Assembly: GCF_014646155.1 (NCBI RefSeq)
Contig: NZ_BMMX01000029.1
Coordinates: 1 to 64,000, forward strand
DNA: 64,000 bases
Direction: 5' to 3'
Origin: Mangrovihabitans endophyticus
Lineage (GTDB): Bacteria; Actinomycetota; Actinomycetes; Mycobacteriales; Micromonosporaceae
Within the stretch, counting starts at the first letter, position 1. Every line of letters begins with the position of its first letter. Positions 8,311 to 17,068 of this stretch are shown in pieces. Made by a program: the position numbers and the translations under genes. The notes under the pieces are model-generated. The model searched no databases. It was given only the letters and a program-made list of their open reading frames with translations, and had not been told where the DNA came from.

Positions 8311-9861
8311 ATGCGGAACACGCTGCTGCGTCCACGAGCTTTGTCGCGTTTCGGCGCGGCCGGCGCGCTCGTCGCCGCCCTGCTGATCGGCGCGCCCGGC
8401 ACCTCCCAGGCGGCCGGCACCGGACCCTGCGACATCTACGGCTCGGCCGGCACGCCCTGCGTCGCCGCGCACAGCACCACCCGGGCCCTCTTCGGCTCCT
8501 ACGGCGGCCCGCTCTACCAGGTGCGGCGCGCCTCCGACGGGGCCACCACCACGATCACCCCGCTGTCCGCCGGCGGATACGCGAACGCCGCCGCCCAGGA
8601 CTCCTTCTGTTACGGCACCAGTTGCGTGATCACGGTCATCTACGACCAGACGTCCCGGCACAACGACCTGACCCCGGCGCCCGCGGGCGGCGTCGGCGGC
8701 GCCGACAACCCGGCGCCCGCGGACGCCCTGCCGGTCACCGCCGGTGGCCACGCCGTCTACGGCGTCTCCTTCTCCGGCGTGATGGGCTATCGCGACAACA
8801 GCACCAACGGCATCGCCACCGGCAGCCAGCCGGAAGGCATGTACATGGTCACCTCCGGCACGCACTACAACAGCGGCTGCTGCTTCGACTACGGCAACGC
8901 CGAGACCAACAACCTGGACAACGGCAACGGCCACATGGACGCCGTCTACTTCGGGACGCTGTGCTGGTTCTCGCCGTGCAACGGCTCCGGGCCGTGGGTC
9001 ATGGCCGACCTGGAGAACGGCCTGTTCCAGTCGGACACCGGCGGCAGCCGGGACGGCTCCTACACCGGCAACCGCGAGCCGTACGTGACCGCGCTGCTGA
9101 AGAACAACGGCACGAACTACTTCGCCCTCAAGGACGGCAACGCCCGCAGCGGCGGCCTGACCACACACTTCTCCGGGGCGCTGCCCACCTTCCGCACCGG
9201 GTACTCGCCGATGCACCTGGAAGGCGCCATCATCCTGGGCATCGGGGGAGACAACAGCAACTCGGCCATCGGCTCCTTCTTCGAGGGCGTGATGACCAGC
9301 GGTGTGCCCAGCGACGCGGCCGACAACGCGGTGCAGGCCAACATCGTCGCGGTCGGATACGGCGACCCCAGCCCGGTCGCGGCGGGCACGCTCAACCCCG
9401 GATCCACGATCTCGCTGCGCGCGACCACCAGCGGATACACCGACCGGTACGTACGCCACCAGAACGACAACGCGGTGACCTCGGTGATCAGCTCGTCGAG
9501 TTCGGCGCTGGACAAGGCCGACGGGTCGTGGATCGTGCGGCGTGGCCTGGCGGACCCGTCCTGCGTGTCGTTCGAGTCACGCAACTATCCGGGCGACTTC
9601 CTGCGCCACTTCGACTACCAGGTCTACCGGCAGCCGATGAACGGCTCGGCGATCTTCCGGGCGGACGCGACGTTCTGCCCGACGACGGGACGCAGCGGCA
9701 CCGGCACGTCGTTCGCCTCGTACAACTATCCGAGCCGCTACCTGCGGCACTACAACAACACGCTCTACATCGCGAGCAACGGCGGCTCGAACGCCTTCGA
9801 CAGCGCCACGTCGTGGGCGCCGGACGTGAGCTGGGTGGTCAGCAGTCCCTGGACGGCATAG
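8311..9861 (+). CDS. Secreted alpha-L-arabinofuranosidase B, GH54 with C-terminal AbfB (CBM42) domain
   Basis: ATG 8311 follows AAGGAG with an 8-base gap and opens a signal peptide of about 40 residues; an ORF start at 8260 is less likely. The 516-residue product has the GH54 catalytic fold with the adjacent Cys pair in GCCFDYGNAE. Counted against the Aspergillus enzyme AkAbfB, the nucleophile Glu falls in ADLENG (residue 235) and the acid/base Asp in GIGGDNSN (residue 314), so both are kept. A CBM42 arabinofuranose-binding domain fills about 360-516. It removes terminal arabinofuranosyl groups from arabinan or arabinoxylan outside the cell. LacI-type control is suggested by the promoter palindrome. 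It stands as a single gene among other arabinose-releasing enzymes of the window. Confidence 0.93.
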   Translation: MRNTLLRPRALSRFGAAGALVAALLIGAPGTSQAAGTGPCDIYGSAGTPCVAAHSTTRALFGSYGGPLYQVRRASDGATTTITPLSAGGYANAAAQDSFCYGTSCVITVIYDQTSRHNDLTPAPAGGVGGADNPAPADALPVTAGGHAVYGVSFSGVMGYRDNSTNGIATGSQPEGMYMVTSGTHYNSGCCFDYGNAETNNLDNGNGHMDAVYFGTLCWFSPCNGSGPWVMADLENGLFQSDTGGSRDGSYTGNREPYVTALLKNNGTNYFALKDGNARSGGLTTHFSGALPTFRTGYSPMHLEGAIILGIGGDNSNSAIGSFFEGVMTSGVPSDAADNAVQANIVAVGYGDPSPVAAGTLNPGSTISLRATTSGYTDRYVRHQNDNAVTSVISSSSSALDKADGSWIVRRGLADPSCVSFESRNYPGDFLRHFDYQVYRQPMNGSAIFRADATFCPTTGRSGTGTSFASYNYPSRYLRHYNNTLYIASNGGSNAFDSATSWAPDVSWVVSSPWTA

Positions 9862-9920
9862 CGGGGGCGCGCGCCTGTTACGTTCGGCGGTCCCAGCCCG
9901 TGACGGCGGCGACAGCGAGG

Positions 9921-10448
9921 ATGACGATGGACGCGATGCCCACCGGCGATCACCCACCCACCGGTCGCCGGCCCACCGGTCGCCCGCCCACCGGTCGCCC
10001 GCCCGCGGGCGGCCCGTCGCCGGGTGGCCCGTCGCCGGGGCGACCTGCGTCCCTGCGGCCCGCGGCGGTCACCGGCCTCGCCGCGGGGATCTACGGCGCG
10101 GCGCTGTGGATCGCCGCCGCCTCGGGTGGCATCCGGTGGGTGGCGTTCGCGCTGTCCGCCCGCGCCCTGGCGATGGCCGCGGTGGCGGCGGTGCTGGTGA
10201 TGCTGCTTCCCGCGGCGGTCGCCCTGCTCGCGGTCGGCGGCACCGGGGTGCTGCGCGGCGGCCGTACCCTGCGGACGCTGCGGGCGGGCGCCTGGCTGAC
10301 GGTCCTGACGCTGCCGCTGCATTTGGTGCTGCGCCCGAGCGTGGGCAGCGTCGTCTACGGCAACATCCCCCCGATCGTCGCGGTGCCCTTCGTCGCGGCG
10401 GGCGCGGCCGTGCTGATCCTGATGCGTCGCGCCGACACCGCGCAGTGA
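9921..10448 (+). CDS. Small integral membrane protein with Pro/Gly-rich N-terminus, function unknown
   Basis: The 175-residue protein starts at ATG 9921 (alternative ATG 9927) after GCGAGG. The first ~45 residues are a Pro-Thr-Gly-Arg-rich tail written by an imperfect DNA repeat (ACCGGTCGC-like units, 9960-10030). Four hydrophobic helices follow. I do not recognise the family. It is convergent with the TIGR03086-type gene downstream, with 45 bases between holding three copies of a GTGAGTAGGC-like unit. The hydrophobic pattern and codon use support a real gene. Confidence 0.6.
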   Translation: MTMDAMPTGDHPPTGRRPTGRPPTGRPPAGGPSPGGPSPGRPASLRPAAVTGLAAGIYGAALWIAAASGGIRWVAFALSARALAMAAVAAVLVMLLPAAVALLAVGGTGVLRGGRTLRTLRAGAWLTVLTLPLHLVLRPSVGSVVYGNIPPIVAVPFVAAGAAVLILMRRADTAQ

Positions 10449-10493
10449 GTAGGCACGCGGTGAGTAGGCGCGCGGTGAGGAGGCGGTGAATGG

Positions 10494-11072
10494 TCAGCGA
10501 ACTGCGGCTGCCGGGGACCAGCGCGGGTCGCGACCGCCGCGCCCCAGCAGCCGGGTGAACTCGTCCGCGTCCGCCGGCACCGGCACCTCCGGGCCGAACA
10601 CCCCCATCTTGCGCGGCATCGGCCCCAGCTCGTCGAGCACCGCGTGCACCCGGGCGACCGCGGCCGGATCCGGCGCGTACGGCGTACCGGTCGCCGTCGC
10701 GATGTCCCACGGATGGATGACCAGATCGAGCAGCACCATCCCGCCGACCGTGGTCTGCGGAAGTCCCATCCCCGGCGAGACACCCTCCAGGGCCGCGTCC
10801 GGCGTCCACGCGGTCACCAGGGCATCGAGCTCCGCGACGTAGCGGCCCCGCCAGTCGGTGCCCAGCACGTCGGGGGTGGACGAGAAGTCGGCGGGTTCCC
10901 GGCGGGCCAGCGCCTGGAAGTTGACGACCACCTGGAACAGGTGATTCACCACGTCACCGACGGAGTAGTCGGCGCACGGCGTGGGCCCGGCCAATTGATC
11001 GTCGCGTACCGCCCGCAGCACCGGCAGCGCCCGGTCCGCCGAGTCACGCAGTAATGTTGAGATGATCGTCAT
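10494..11072 (-). CDS. TIGR03086-type DinB-like metal-binding protein
   Basis: The 192-residue protein matches the actinobacterial TIGR03086 / mycothiol maleylpyruvate isomerase N-terminal superfamily: a four-helix bundle with PCADYSVGDVVNHL near the N-terminus and HPWDIATATG in the second half, where His residues would bind a divalent metal. Relatives are thiol (mycothiol)-dependent transferases or of unknown function; the reaction here is not known. It is divergent from the AraC gene, with only 26 bases between starts, so the two may share control. Confidence 0.8.
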   Translation of the reverse strand: MTIISTLLRDSADRALPVLRAVRDDQLAGPTPCADYSVGDVVNHLFQVVVNFQALARREPADFSSTPDVLGTDWRGRYVAELDALVTAWTPDAALEGVSPGMGLPQTTVGGMVLLDLVIHPWDIATATGTPYAPDPAAVARVHAVLDELGPMPRKMGVFGPEVPVPADADEFTRLLGRGGRDPRWSPAAAVR

Positions 11073-11098
11073 GTGGTCACGCTACTGAGCGGGTAGCC

Positions 11099-11995
11099 AT
11101 GGGTCTTGAAGAAACACGACACCGCGAAACACCACGAGAAGAAGCACCGGGGGAAGAAGCACCACGGCCACGCCGCGACACGGGCGGCATCGTCGATCCC
11201 GCTGCCCTGATGCGCCGCGTCGACTTCCGCCGGCATGCACCCGCGACCGCGCTGCTCGCCGTGGTGGAACACTACTGGTTCATCGATTGGGATCTCGATC
11301 AGCCGTACGCGCAGCACGTGGTCGGGCATCCGGCGGTGAACCTGGTGATCATGCGGATGGCGGCAACCGATCCGGTCGTCGCCGAGATCGCCGGGCCGGG
11401 CCGGCAACTGTTCTCGATCAAGCTGGCGGGCCGTGGATGGGTGCGGGGTGTGCAGTTCCGTCCGGGCGGCTTCGGCGCCTTCAGCGACACGCCGCCCGCG
11501 ACGCTCATCGACCGCCGGCTGCCCCTGGCCGAGGTGCTGCCCGGCGGCGACGCCGAGGTGCTGTCCGACGGAGCCACGGTGGCCGCGGGTGTCGCCGCAG
11601 CGGCGACGGACTCCGCCGCGGTCGCCGTCCTCGACGACTACCTGCAACGCCTGCGGCCCCGGCCGAGCCGGCACGCCCTGCGTGCCATCGAGCTGGCCGG
11701 CCGCATCCGCCACGACCGCACGCTGACCAGGGTCGACATGGTGGCAGCCGAGGCGGGCGTGTCGGCGCGATCGGTGCAGAGACTGTTCCTCGAGCACCTC
11801 GGCGTGGGGCCGAAACAGGTGATCCTGCGGTACCGCGTCCACGAGGCGATCGAGCGCGCCACCGACGAGGTGGACTGGGCGGCGGTCGGCGCCGAACTGG
11901 GATACAGCGATCAGGCGCATCTGGTGCGCGACGTCACGGCGGCGATGGGCATGTCACCGGCGGCGTACGCGGCCTCGCTGCGCCGCGAGGAATGA
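11099..11995 (+). CDS. AraC-family transcriptional regulator
   Basis: The 298-residue protein begins with a charged, low-complexity stretch of about 30 residues. A cupin-like/DUF6597-type sensor region follows (about 40-180, with HYWFIDWDL and GVQFRPGGFGAF). The C-terminal AraC helix-turn-helix (about 200-295) contains VSARSVQRLFLEHLG and LGYSDQAHLVRD. Such regulators often control an adjacent or divergent gene, here the DinB-like gene only 26 bases away. The effector is unknown. Confidence 0.88.
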   Translation: MGLEETRHRETPREEAPGEEAPRPRRDTGGIVDPAALMRRVDFRRHAPATALLAVVEHYWFIDWDLDQPYAQHVVGHPAVNLVIMRMAATDPVVAEIAGPGRQLFSIKLAGRGWVRGVQFRPGGFGAFSDTPPATLIDRRLPLAEVLPGGDAEVLSDGATVAAGVAAAATDSAAVAVLDDYLQRLRPRPSRHALRAIELAGRIRHDRTLTRVDMVAAEAGVSARSVQRLFLEHLGVGPKQVILRYRVHEAIERATDEVDWAAVGAELGYSDQAHLVRDVTAAMGMSPAAYAASLRREE

Positions 11996-12104
11996 CCGCC
12001 GCGTCGAGCCCGCCGTCCGGGCCGCCTGGGCCGGAAACCTCAGCGCAACCGGAGGTCTCCCGGGATTGACCCAGCGCCGGGTTGGCAGCGCCGATCGGAA
12101 GCGC

Positions 12105-15100
12105 ATGAGCACCCTCTGGGATCGTCTTGATCGTCGCGCCCGCTCCGCCGCGGTGGCATTGCTGTTCGGGCTCGGCTACCTGTGCCTCGAAGAGGTCGGG
12201 CTGCGGCTGGCGTTCGAGCCGGTGGGGGTGGCTGTCTTCTGGCCGGCCGCCGGACTGGGTGTCGGGGTGCTGGCGGCGTCCCGGCGATCATGGTGGCCGC
12301 TGCTGATCGCCGTGTTGCTGATGGTGAATGTGCTCGGCAGCATCTGGCATGACGGCTTCTGGGTGAGCCTGGGATTCGCCGTTGCCCACGCGATCGAGGT
12401 GACGCTGGGCGCGTACCTGCTTGCCCAGTTCGGCAGCTCTGCTGAGGTGATGCCGGCCCGGTGGGTGTTGCGGTCGTTGCTGCCCGCGGCGGCGATCTCG
12501 GCCGGTGTGGCCGGTGTGCTCGGCGCTACCGTCGCCGCGCTGTCCGGCACGACGTCGGTGGGCTTCGGGGTCAGTTGGTGGACGTGGTTCTCCGCCGACC
12601 TGCTGGGCATTCTGGTCGTCATCCCGGTGTGCCGGGCCGCGGTCGCGGGTGTGCCGCGTTGGGTGTTCTCCGGGCCGCGCGTTCTGGAGGCCATGGCGCT
12701 GCTGGCCGTGCAGGCGGTCATGGCGAGCCTTGTCTTCACCGAGGTGTCCGGCAGCTTGCAGCCGTGGCAGTGGCCGTTCCTGTTGTTTCCCGGCCTGTTC
12801 TGGACGGTGGTGCGGTTCGGCCCGCAGGCCACCGCCGTGTTTTGTGCGGCCCTCGCGGTCATGGTCATCGAAGGCACCGCGGCCGGGTTGGGCGCCTTCG
12901 GAAACGCCCCGACGCTGACCGGACAGATGCTGTCGGCGCAGGGCTTCTGCCTCGTTGCGCTGGTGTCCGCGCTGATGCTGGCCAAGGTGATCGCCGCGCA
13001 GGAACTCGCCCTGTCCCGCGAGGCCTCGATCATGGAAGCGGCGGGGGAGGGCGTCGCGTTCCTCGACCCGCAAGGTTGTTACCGCCGGGTCAATCCCGCA
13101 TACGCCGGCATTCTGCGCACCACGCCGGAGAGCCTGCTGGGGCGCGACGGGGAACACCTCGTGCACCCGGACGACCTTCCGACGTTCCGCACGGCGTACG
13201 AGCGGGCGCTGCACGACGGTGCCGCGAGCGCCGCGCTCCGCGGTGTCCGCGCCGATGGAACCAACTTTTATGCGGAAATCACCATGGTGGCGGATCGCAG
13301 TGCCCGCGGCGCGCTGCTCGGGCATCACCGGTTCCTGGACGATGTCACCGCGCGCACCACCGCCAACGAGCACGTGAATCAGATGTTCCTGCTCTCCCCG
13401 GAGCTGCTGTGCGTGGTCGACGCGGAGGGCCGGTTCACCCGGCTGAACCCGGCGTGGGAGGCGGCTCTCGGACACCCGATGGAGCGGATGCAGGGGCGGC
13501 CGTTCCTGGACTTCGTGCACCCCGACGACGTGGCCACGACCCTGGCGGAGTCGGCGAAGGTCAACGATGGCGCCGGCGCCCGGGCGTTCGAGAACCGGTA
13601 TCGGTGTGCCGACGGCTCGTACCGCTGGCTGCGGTGGAACTCCGCGACCGACCCGGTGAGCGGAAACGTGTACGCGGTCGCCCACGATGTCACCGAGGAC
13701 AAGAACATCGAGCAGGGGCTGGCGGAGGCGCGCGACCGTGCGCTGGAAGCCTCACAGATGAAGTCGCAGTTCCTGGCCACCATGAGCCACGAGATCCGTA
13801 CCCCGATGAACGGGGTGATCGGGTTGGCCGATCTGCTGGCCGAGACCGCGTTGGACGATCGTCAGCGCCGGTATGTGGAGGGGCTGCGCGGTGCGGGCAG
13901 CGCCCTGCTCGCGGTGATCAACGACATCCTGGACTTCTCGAAGATCGAGGCGGGCAAGTTCGTGCTGGACGCCGCCGACTTCCGGCTGCCGGCCGTGGTG
14001 GCCGACGTGGCGGTGCTGACCGGACAGACGGCCGCGGCCAAGGGCGTCGAGCTGCGCACCGACGTGCACCCGCGACTGCCCGAGGTGGTGCGCGGCGACC
14101 CGGGCCGGGTGCGGCAGATCCTGATGAACCTGGTGGGCAACGCGGTCAAGTTCACCAACGCCGGATCGGTGACCGTCCGCGCGTACCCGGTGGTGAGCGC
14201 CCGGCCGGCGACGGACGACGCGCCGACGGCGGCGCGCCGGGCGCAGGTGCGGCTGGAGGTGACCGACACCGGCATCGGCATGAGCCCGGCGGTGCAGGCC
14301 CGGCTGTTCGAGCCGTTCCAGCAGGCCGACGCGTCGACCAACCGCACGTACGGCGGCACCGGGCTGGGCCTGGCGATCACCCGGCAACTGACCGAGGCGA
14401 TGGGCGGCACCATCGAGGTGACAAGCTCCGAAGGCGACGGCACCACCTTCGCCGTCACGCTGCCGCTGCCCGCCGGCACCAGCACCGACGTGACCGAGAC
14501 GGCCGACCCCAGCCGGCTGCGGGTGCTGATCGTGGACGACAACCCCACCAACCTGCTCACTCTGGCCGAGAACGTCCGCGGCTGGGACATGTACGCCGAC
14601 GTGGCCGACAGCCCGCCCCAGGCCCGGCACCTGCTGCGCCGCGCGGCTGCGCACACCCGCCGATACGACGTGGCCATCCTGGACATGCACATGCCCGGCG
14701 AATCCGGCCTGGACCTGGCCGCCGCGATCGCCGCGGACCCGGCCATCCCGGCCCTGCCGGTCATCCTCATGACCTCCGGCGACACCATCACCACAAACCA
14801 GGCCCGGCAGGCCGGCATCGGAGCGTTCCTCACCAAACCCATCAGCCGCTCCGGCCTCTACGAGGCGCTGACCACGGTCACCTACGCGACTCACGACGAT
14901 GGGCGGCGCGGCTGCGTCCTGTTGGTCGAGGACAACGAGACCAACCAGATGGTGGCGGGCGGCATTCTCGGCAAGCTCGGCTACACCGTGGACATTGCGG
15001 TCGACGGGTCGCAGGCGTTGCAGATGGCCGCCGAGAACACCTACCAGGCCATCGTCATGGACTGCCAGATGCCGGTGATGGACGGCTACACCGCGGCGGC

Positions 15101-15890
15101 GCGGCTGCGGGAACGCCCGGCCACGGCGCGCACGCCGATCATCGCCATGACGGCGAACGTCTTCGCCGAGGAGCGCGAGCGTTGCCTGGCCGCGGGCATG
15201 GACGATTACCTGACCAAGCCCATCCGGGCTCACGACTTGGAAGCGGCCCTGATCCGCTGGACAAGTCCCACGTCAGGCTCGGCGCCGGCTGGGTCGGTGG
15301 CGGGGTCGGCGGCGCCGGCGGTGGCGGTGCCGGCGGTGGCGGGTCCGGCGGTGGCCGTCGACGCCGTCGACTCGTCCACAGTTGACGGCGCCATTGTCGA
15401 CGGCGCCATTGTCGACGGCGCCATTGTCGACGGCGCCGTTGTCGACGGCGGCGCGGGTGACGGCGGCGCGGGTGACGGCGGCGCGGGTGACGGCGGCGGG
15501 TCCGGGGCGGCCCTGGACACCGTCATGGCCGCGCGGCTCGACGAACTTCTCGGCGATCGGACCCCAGCCGAAACCGCCCTCATCGAGAAGATCATCGGCA
15601 GCTTCGCCGCCAAGGCTCCCGGCCTGATCGCCGACATCACGGCCGCCCTGACCAGCGGCGACGACGCGGCCCTGGCGTACCACGCGCATGCCCTCAAGGG
15701 CGCGGCGGCGAACCTCGGCGCCTGCCACCTCGCGGACACGTGCGCGACAATCGAGGATCACGCCCGCGCGGGAGACCTGACGGCGGCGGCGGAACATCAC
15801 GTCGGCCTGACGGCCCTCCTCGACCGGGCGACCGCCGAACTGGCCGAAACGCTCGCCCACCTACGCCACGCCGAACCCGTGGGAAGCTGA
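12105..15890 (+). CDS. Membrane hybrid histidine kinase: MASE1-PAS-PAS-HisKA-HATPase-REC-REC-HPt
   Basis: ATG 12105 is preferred over the upstream in-frame TTG 12066. The product has 1261 residues. A MASE1-like membrane sensor with about eight helices (10-300) is followed by two PAS domains (about 295-420 and 425-545). HisKA has phospho-His 562 in SHEIRTP. The HATPase domain has NAVKFTN, DTGIGM and GTGLGLAI. Two receiver domains have phospho-Asp 860 (LDMHMP) and 986 (MDCQMP). The C-terminal HPt domain has His 1195 in HALKG. All catalytic sites look intact, so it can run an internal His-Asp-His relay to an unseen response regulator. The linker between the second REC and HPt is a run of VDGAI/GAGDG units written by 15- and 12-bp tandem repeats (about 15365-15500). 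No partner lies adjacent; the signal is unknown. Confidence 0.92.
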   Translation: MSTLWDRLDRRARSAAVALLFGLGYLCLEEVGLRLAFEPVGVAVFWPAAGLGVGVLAASRRSWWPLLIAVLLMVNVLGSIWHDGFWVSLGFAVAHAIEVTLGAYLLAQFGSSAEVMPARWVLRSLLPAAAISAGVAGVLGATVAALSGTTSVGFGVSWWTWFSADLLGILVVIPVCRAAVAGVPRWVFSGPRVLEAMALLAVQAVMASLVFTEVSGSLQPWQWPFLLFPGLFWTVVRFGPQATAVFCAALAVMVIEGTAAGLGAFGNAPTLTGQMLSAQGFCLVALVSALMLAKVIAAQELALSREASIMEAAGEGVAFLDPQGCYRRVNPAYAGILRTTPESLLGRDGEHLVHPDDLPTFRTAYERALHDGAASAALRGVRADGTNFYAEITMVADRSARGALLGHHRFLDDVTARTTANEHVNQMFLLSPELLCVVDAEGRFTRLNPAWEAALGHPMERMQGRPFLDFVHPDDVATTLAESAKVNDGAGARAFENRYRCADGSYRWLRWNSATDPVSGNVYAVAHDVTEDKNIEQGLAEARDRALEASQMKSQFLATMSHEIRTPMNGVIGLADLLAETALDDRQRRYVEGLRGAGSALLAVINDILDFSKIEAGKFVLDAADFRLPAVVADVAVLTGQTAAAKGVELRTDVHPRLPEVVRGDPGRVRQILMNLVGNAVKFTNAGSVTVRAYPVVSARPATDDAPTAARRAQVRLEVTDTGIGMSPAVQARLFEPFQQADASTNRTYGGTGLGLAITRQLTEAMGGTIEVTSSEGDGTTFAVTLPLPAGTSTDVTETADPSRLRVLIVDDNPTNLLTLAENVRGWDMYADVADSPPQARHLLRRAAAHTRRYDVAILDMHMPGESGLDLAAAIAADPAIPALPVILMTSGDTITTNQARQAGIGAFLTKPISRSGLYEALTTVTYATHDDGRRGCVLLVEDNETNQMVAGGILGKLGYTVDIAVDGSQALQMAAENTYQAIVMDCQMPVMDGYTAAARLRERPATARTPIIAMTANVFAEERERCLAAGMDDYLTKPIRAHDLEAALIRWTSPTSGSAPAGSVAGSAAPAVAVPAVAGPAVAVDAVDSSTVDGAIVDGAIVDGAIVDGAVVDGGAGDGGAGDGGAGDGGGSGAALDTVMAARLDELLGDRTPAETALIEKIIGSFAAKAPGLIADITAALTSGDDAALAYHAHALKGAAANLGACHLADTCATIEDHARAGDLTAAAEHHVGLTALLDRATAELAETLAHLRHAEPVGS

Positions 15891-16092
15891 CGCCACCAGA
15901 CGCCCTCGTGCCCGGGGCCCGTGCCCGGGGCCCGTGTCCGGGGCCCGTGTCGGGGGCCCTCTGGCGGGGTGCCCTCTGGCGGGGTGCCCTCTGGCGGGGT
16001 GCCCTCTGGCGGGCGTGCCCTCTGGCGGGCGTGCCCTCTGGCGGTGCCCTCCGGCGGGCGTGCTTCGTGTCGGGCGTGCTCCCGTTGGGCGG
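15891..16092. repeat. Minisatellite after the hybrid kinase gene (15-bp TGGCGGGGTGCCCTC-like units)
   Basis: After the kinase stop come four short GTGCCCGGGGCCC-like units (about 15908-15958), then about seven copies of a 15-bp unit (15960-16070), the first four nearly identical and the last ones diverged. It touches the first palindromic element at 16093. No convincing gene is present: the open frames across it are repeat translations. Confidence 0.8.
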
Positions 16093-16159
16093 GATCTTGG
16101 AGTTTGCGCGTCATTTCGTGGTTATATGCCGCCTTTGCGCCACCGGAAAGGCCAAGATC
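16093..16159 (-). repeat. 68-bp palindromic element, copy A (reverse orientation, 67 bp)
   Basis: Ends are GATCTTG and CAAGATC. Its reverse complement aligns with copy B, most closely in the right third (GCAAACTCCAAGATC). It pairs with B in the reverse/forward order seen at two other loci. The sequence between A and B is bounded by a perfect 11-bp inverted repeat (AAGATCGACGC at 16154-16164, GCGTCGATCTT at 16213-16223). Confidence 0.75.
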
Positions 16160-16217
16160 GACGCGCTGGCTAGCTGCGCATGTCCGATGTCGGCGGTGCG
16201 CCGGGGCAACTGGCGTC

Positions 16218-16285
16218 GATCTTGAGTTTTCGCGTCGGACAAGTTGGTCATATGGCACCGAATTGCACACGCAAACTCCAAGATC
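16218..16285 (+). repeat. 68-bp palindromic element, copy B (forward)
   Basis: The 68 bp run from GATCTTG to CAAGATC, with the family core GTCGGACAAGT near base 17 of the element. It is followed directly by a GGCGTGGGG-type low-complexity run. Confidence 0.78.
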
Positions 16286-16768
16286 GGCGTCGGGGTGGGG
16301 GTCTGGGGTGGGCGTGGGCGTGGCGGCGGCGTGGGCGTGGGCATGGCGGCGTGGGCATGGCGGCGTGGGGGTCGGGGTGGGCGTGGGCATGGCGTCGGCG
16401 GCGGGGTCGGCGTCGGGGTGGTCGGGTGCCAGCCGTAGCTCACGGCTGTCTCGGGGCGTTCGGCCGTCTCCGGCTGCTGCCACCGGCACCCGATGACGGC
16501 CGCCCGGTACGGCTCGATCGGGCGAGACCGCCGTGCGCTACGGCTGGGGCGAGACCGCCGTGCGCTGCGGCTCGGGCGAGACCGCCGTGCGCTACGGCTG
16601 GGGCGAGACCGCCGTGCGCTGCGGCTGGGGCGAGACCGCCGTGCGCTGCGGCTGGGGCGAGTGGGGTGTGTGCTGCGGCTGGGCGGGGTGGGGTGTGTGC
16701 TGCTGCTTGGGTGGTGGTGGCTGCCTGTCGAGCCGCACGCGACAAACTGTCTAGCCGCACGCGACAAA
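16286..16768. repeat. GC-rich low-complexity run, 27-bp minisatellite and 22-nt-period direct repeat
   Basis: 16286-16420 is a degenerate GTGGGC/GGCGTGGGC run. At 16524-16658 a 27-bp unit starting GAGACCGCCGTGCGCT is repeated five times at exact 27-base steps, with a diverged sixth. Further on, AGCCGCACGCGACAAA occurs at 16731-16746 and again at 16753-16768, a 22-nt period (two helical turns), which could be paired protein-binding sites upstream of the GH127 operator. Open frames through the region give only repetitive peptides, so no gene is called. Confidence 0.75.
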
Positions 16769-16810
16769 AAGTACTTATGTCGGATTCGTGATTGAGTGGC
16801 GGCGGGCATC

Positions 16811-16824
16811 TGTTAGCGCTAACA
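16811..16824. promoter_or_regulatory. Perfect LacI-type operator TGTTAGCGCTAACA upstream of GH127
   Basis: This is a perfect 14-bp palindrome of the LacI/GalR class. A candidate promoter lies downstream at TTGACG (16899-16904) with CATAGG about 16 bases later, so the operator sits about 75 bases upstream of that -35 element, or serves an earlier promoter. It differs by one base from the site before the GH54 gene. Confidence 0.65.
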
Positions 16825-17068
16825 AGATTTGGTCCGTGGGCCGCGCGCATGCTTCGCGGAGTCGGGCGTCGAACTTGCACGTCGAAATCGTCCAGGCATT
16901 GACGCTTATCGTGATGGAAACATAGGGTGACGTCCGCGGCACCCGATGTGAACGTTAACTCCCGGCGATTCCATCCCGCCGGGACGACGAGCGGCATCGC
17001 CGGTGACGACTCCGCGTCGGGTGCCGCGCCTGCGCGCCGCCCACCCGCGCCCACCCCAGGAGGCACTC

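Noticed and set aside
16524..16658. CRISPR-like array
   Set aside because: The 27-bp units abut without unique spacers and no cas genes are present; it is a tandem minisatellite.
16440..17066. Minus-strand open frame across the 27-bp minisatellite
   Set aside because: The translation is a repetitive AAAHGGLAP-type peptide produced by the repeat, with no promoter or ribosome site.
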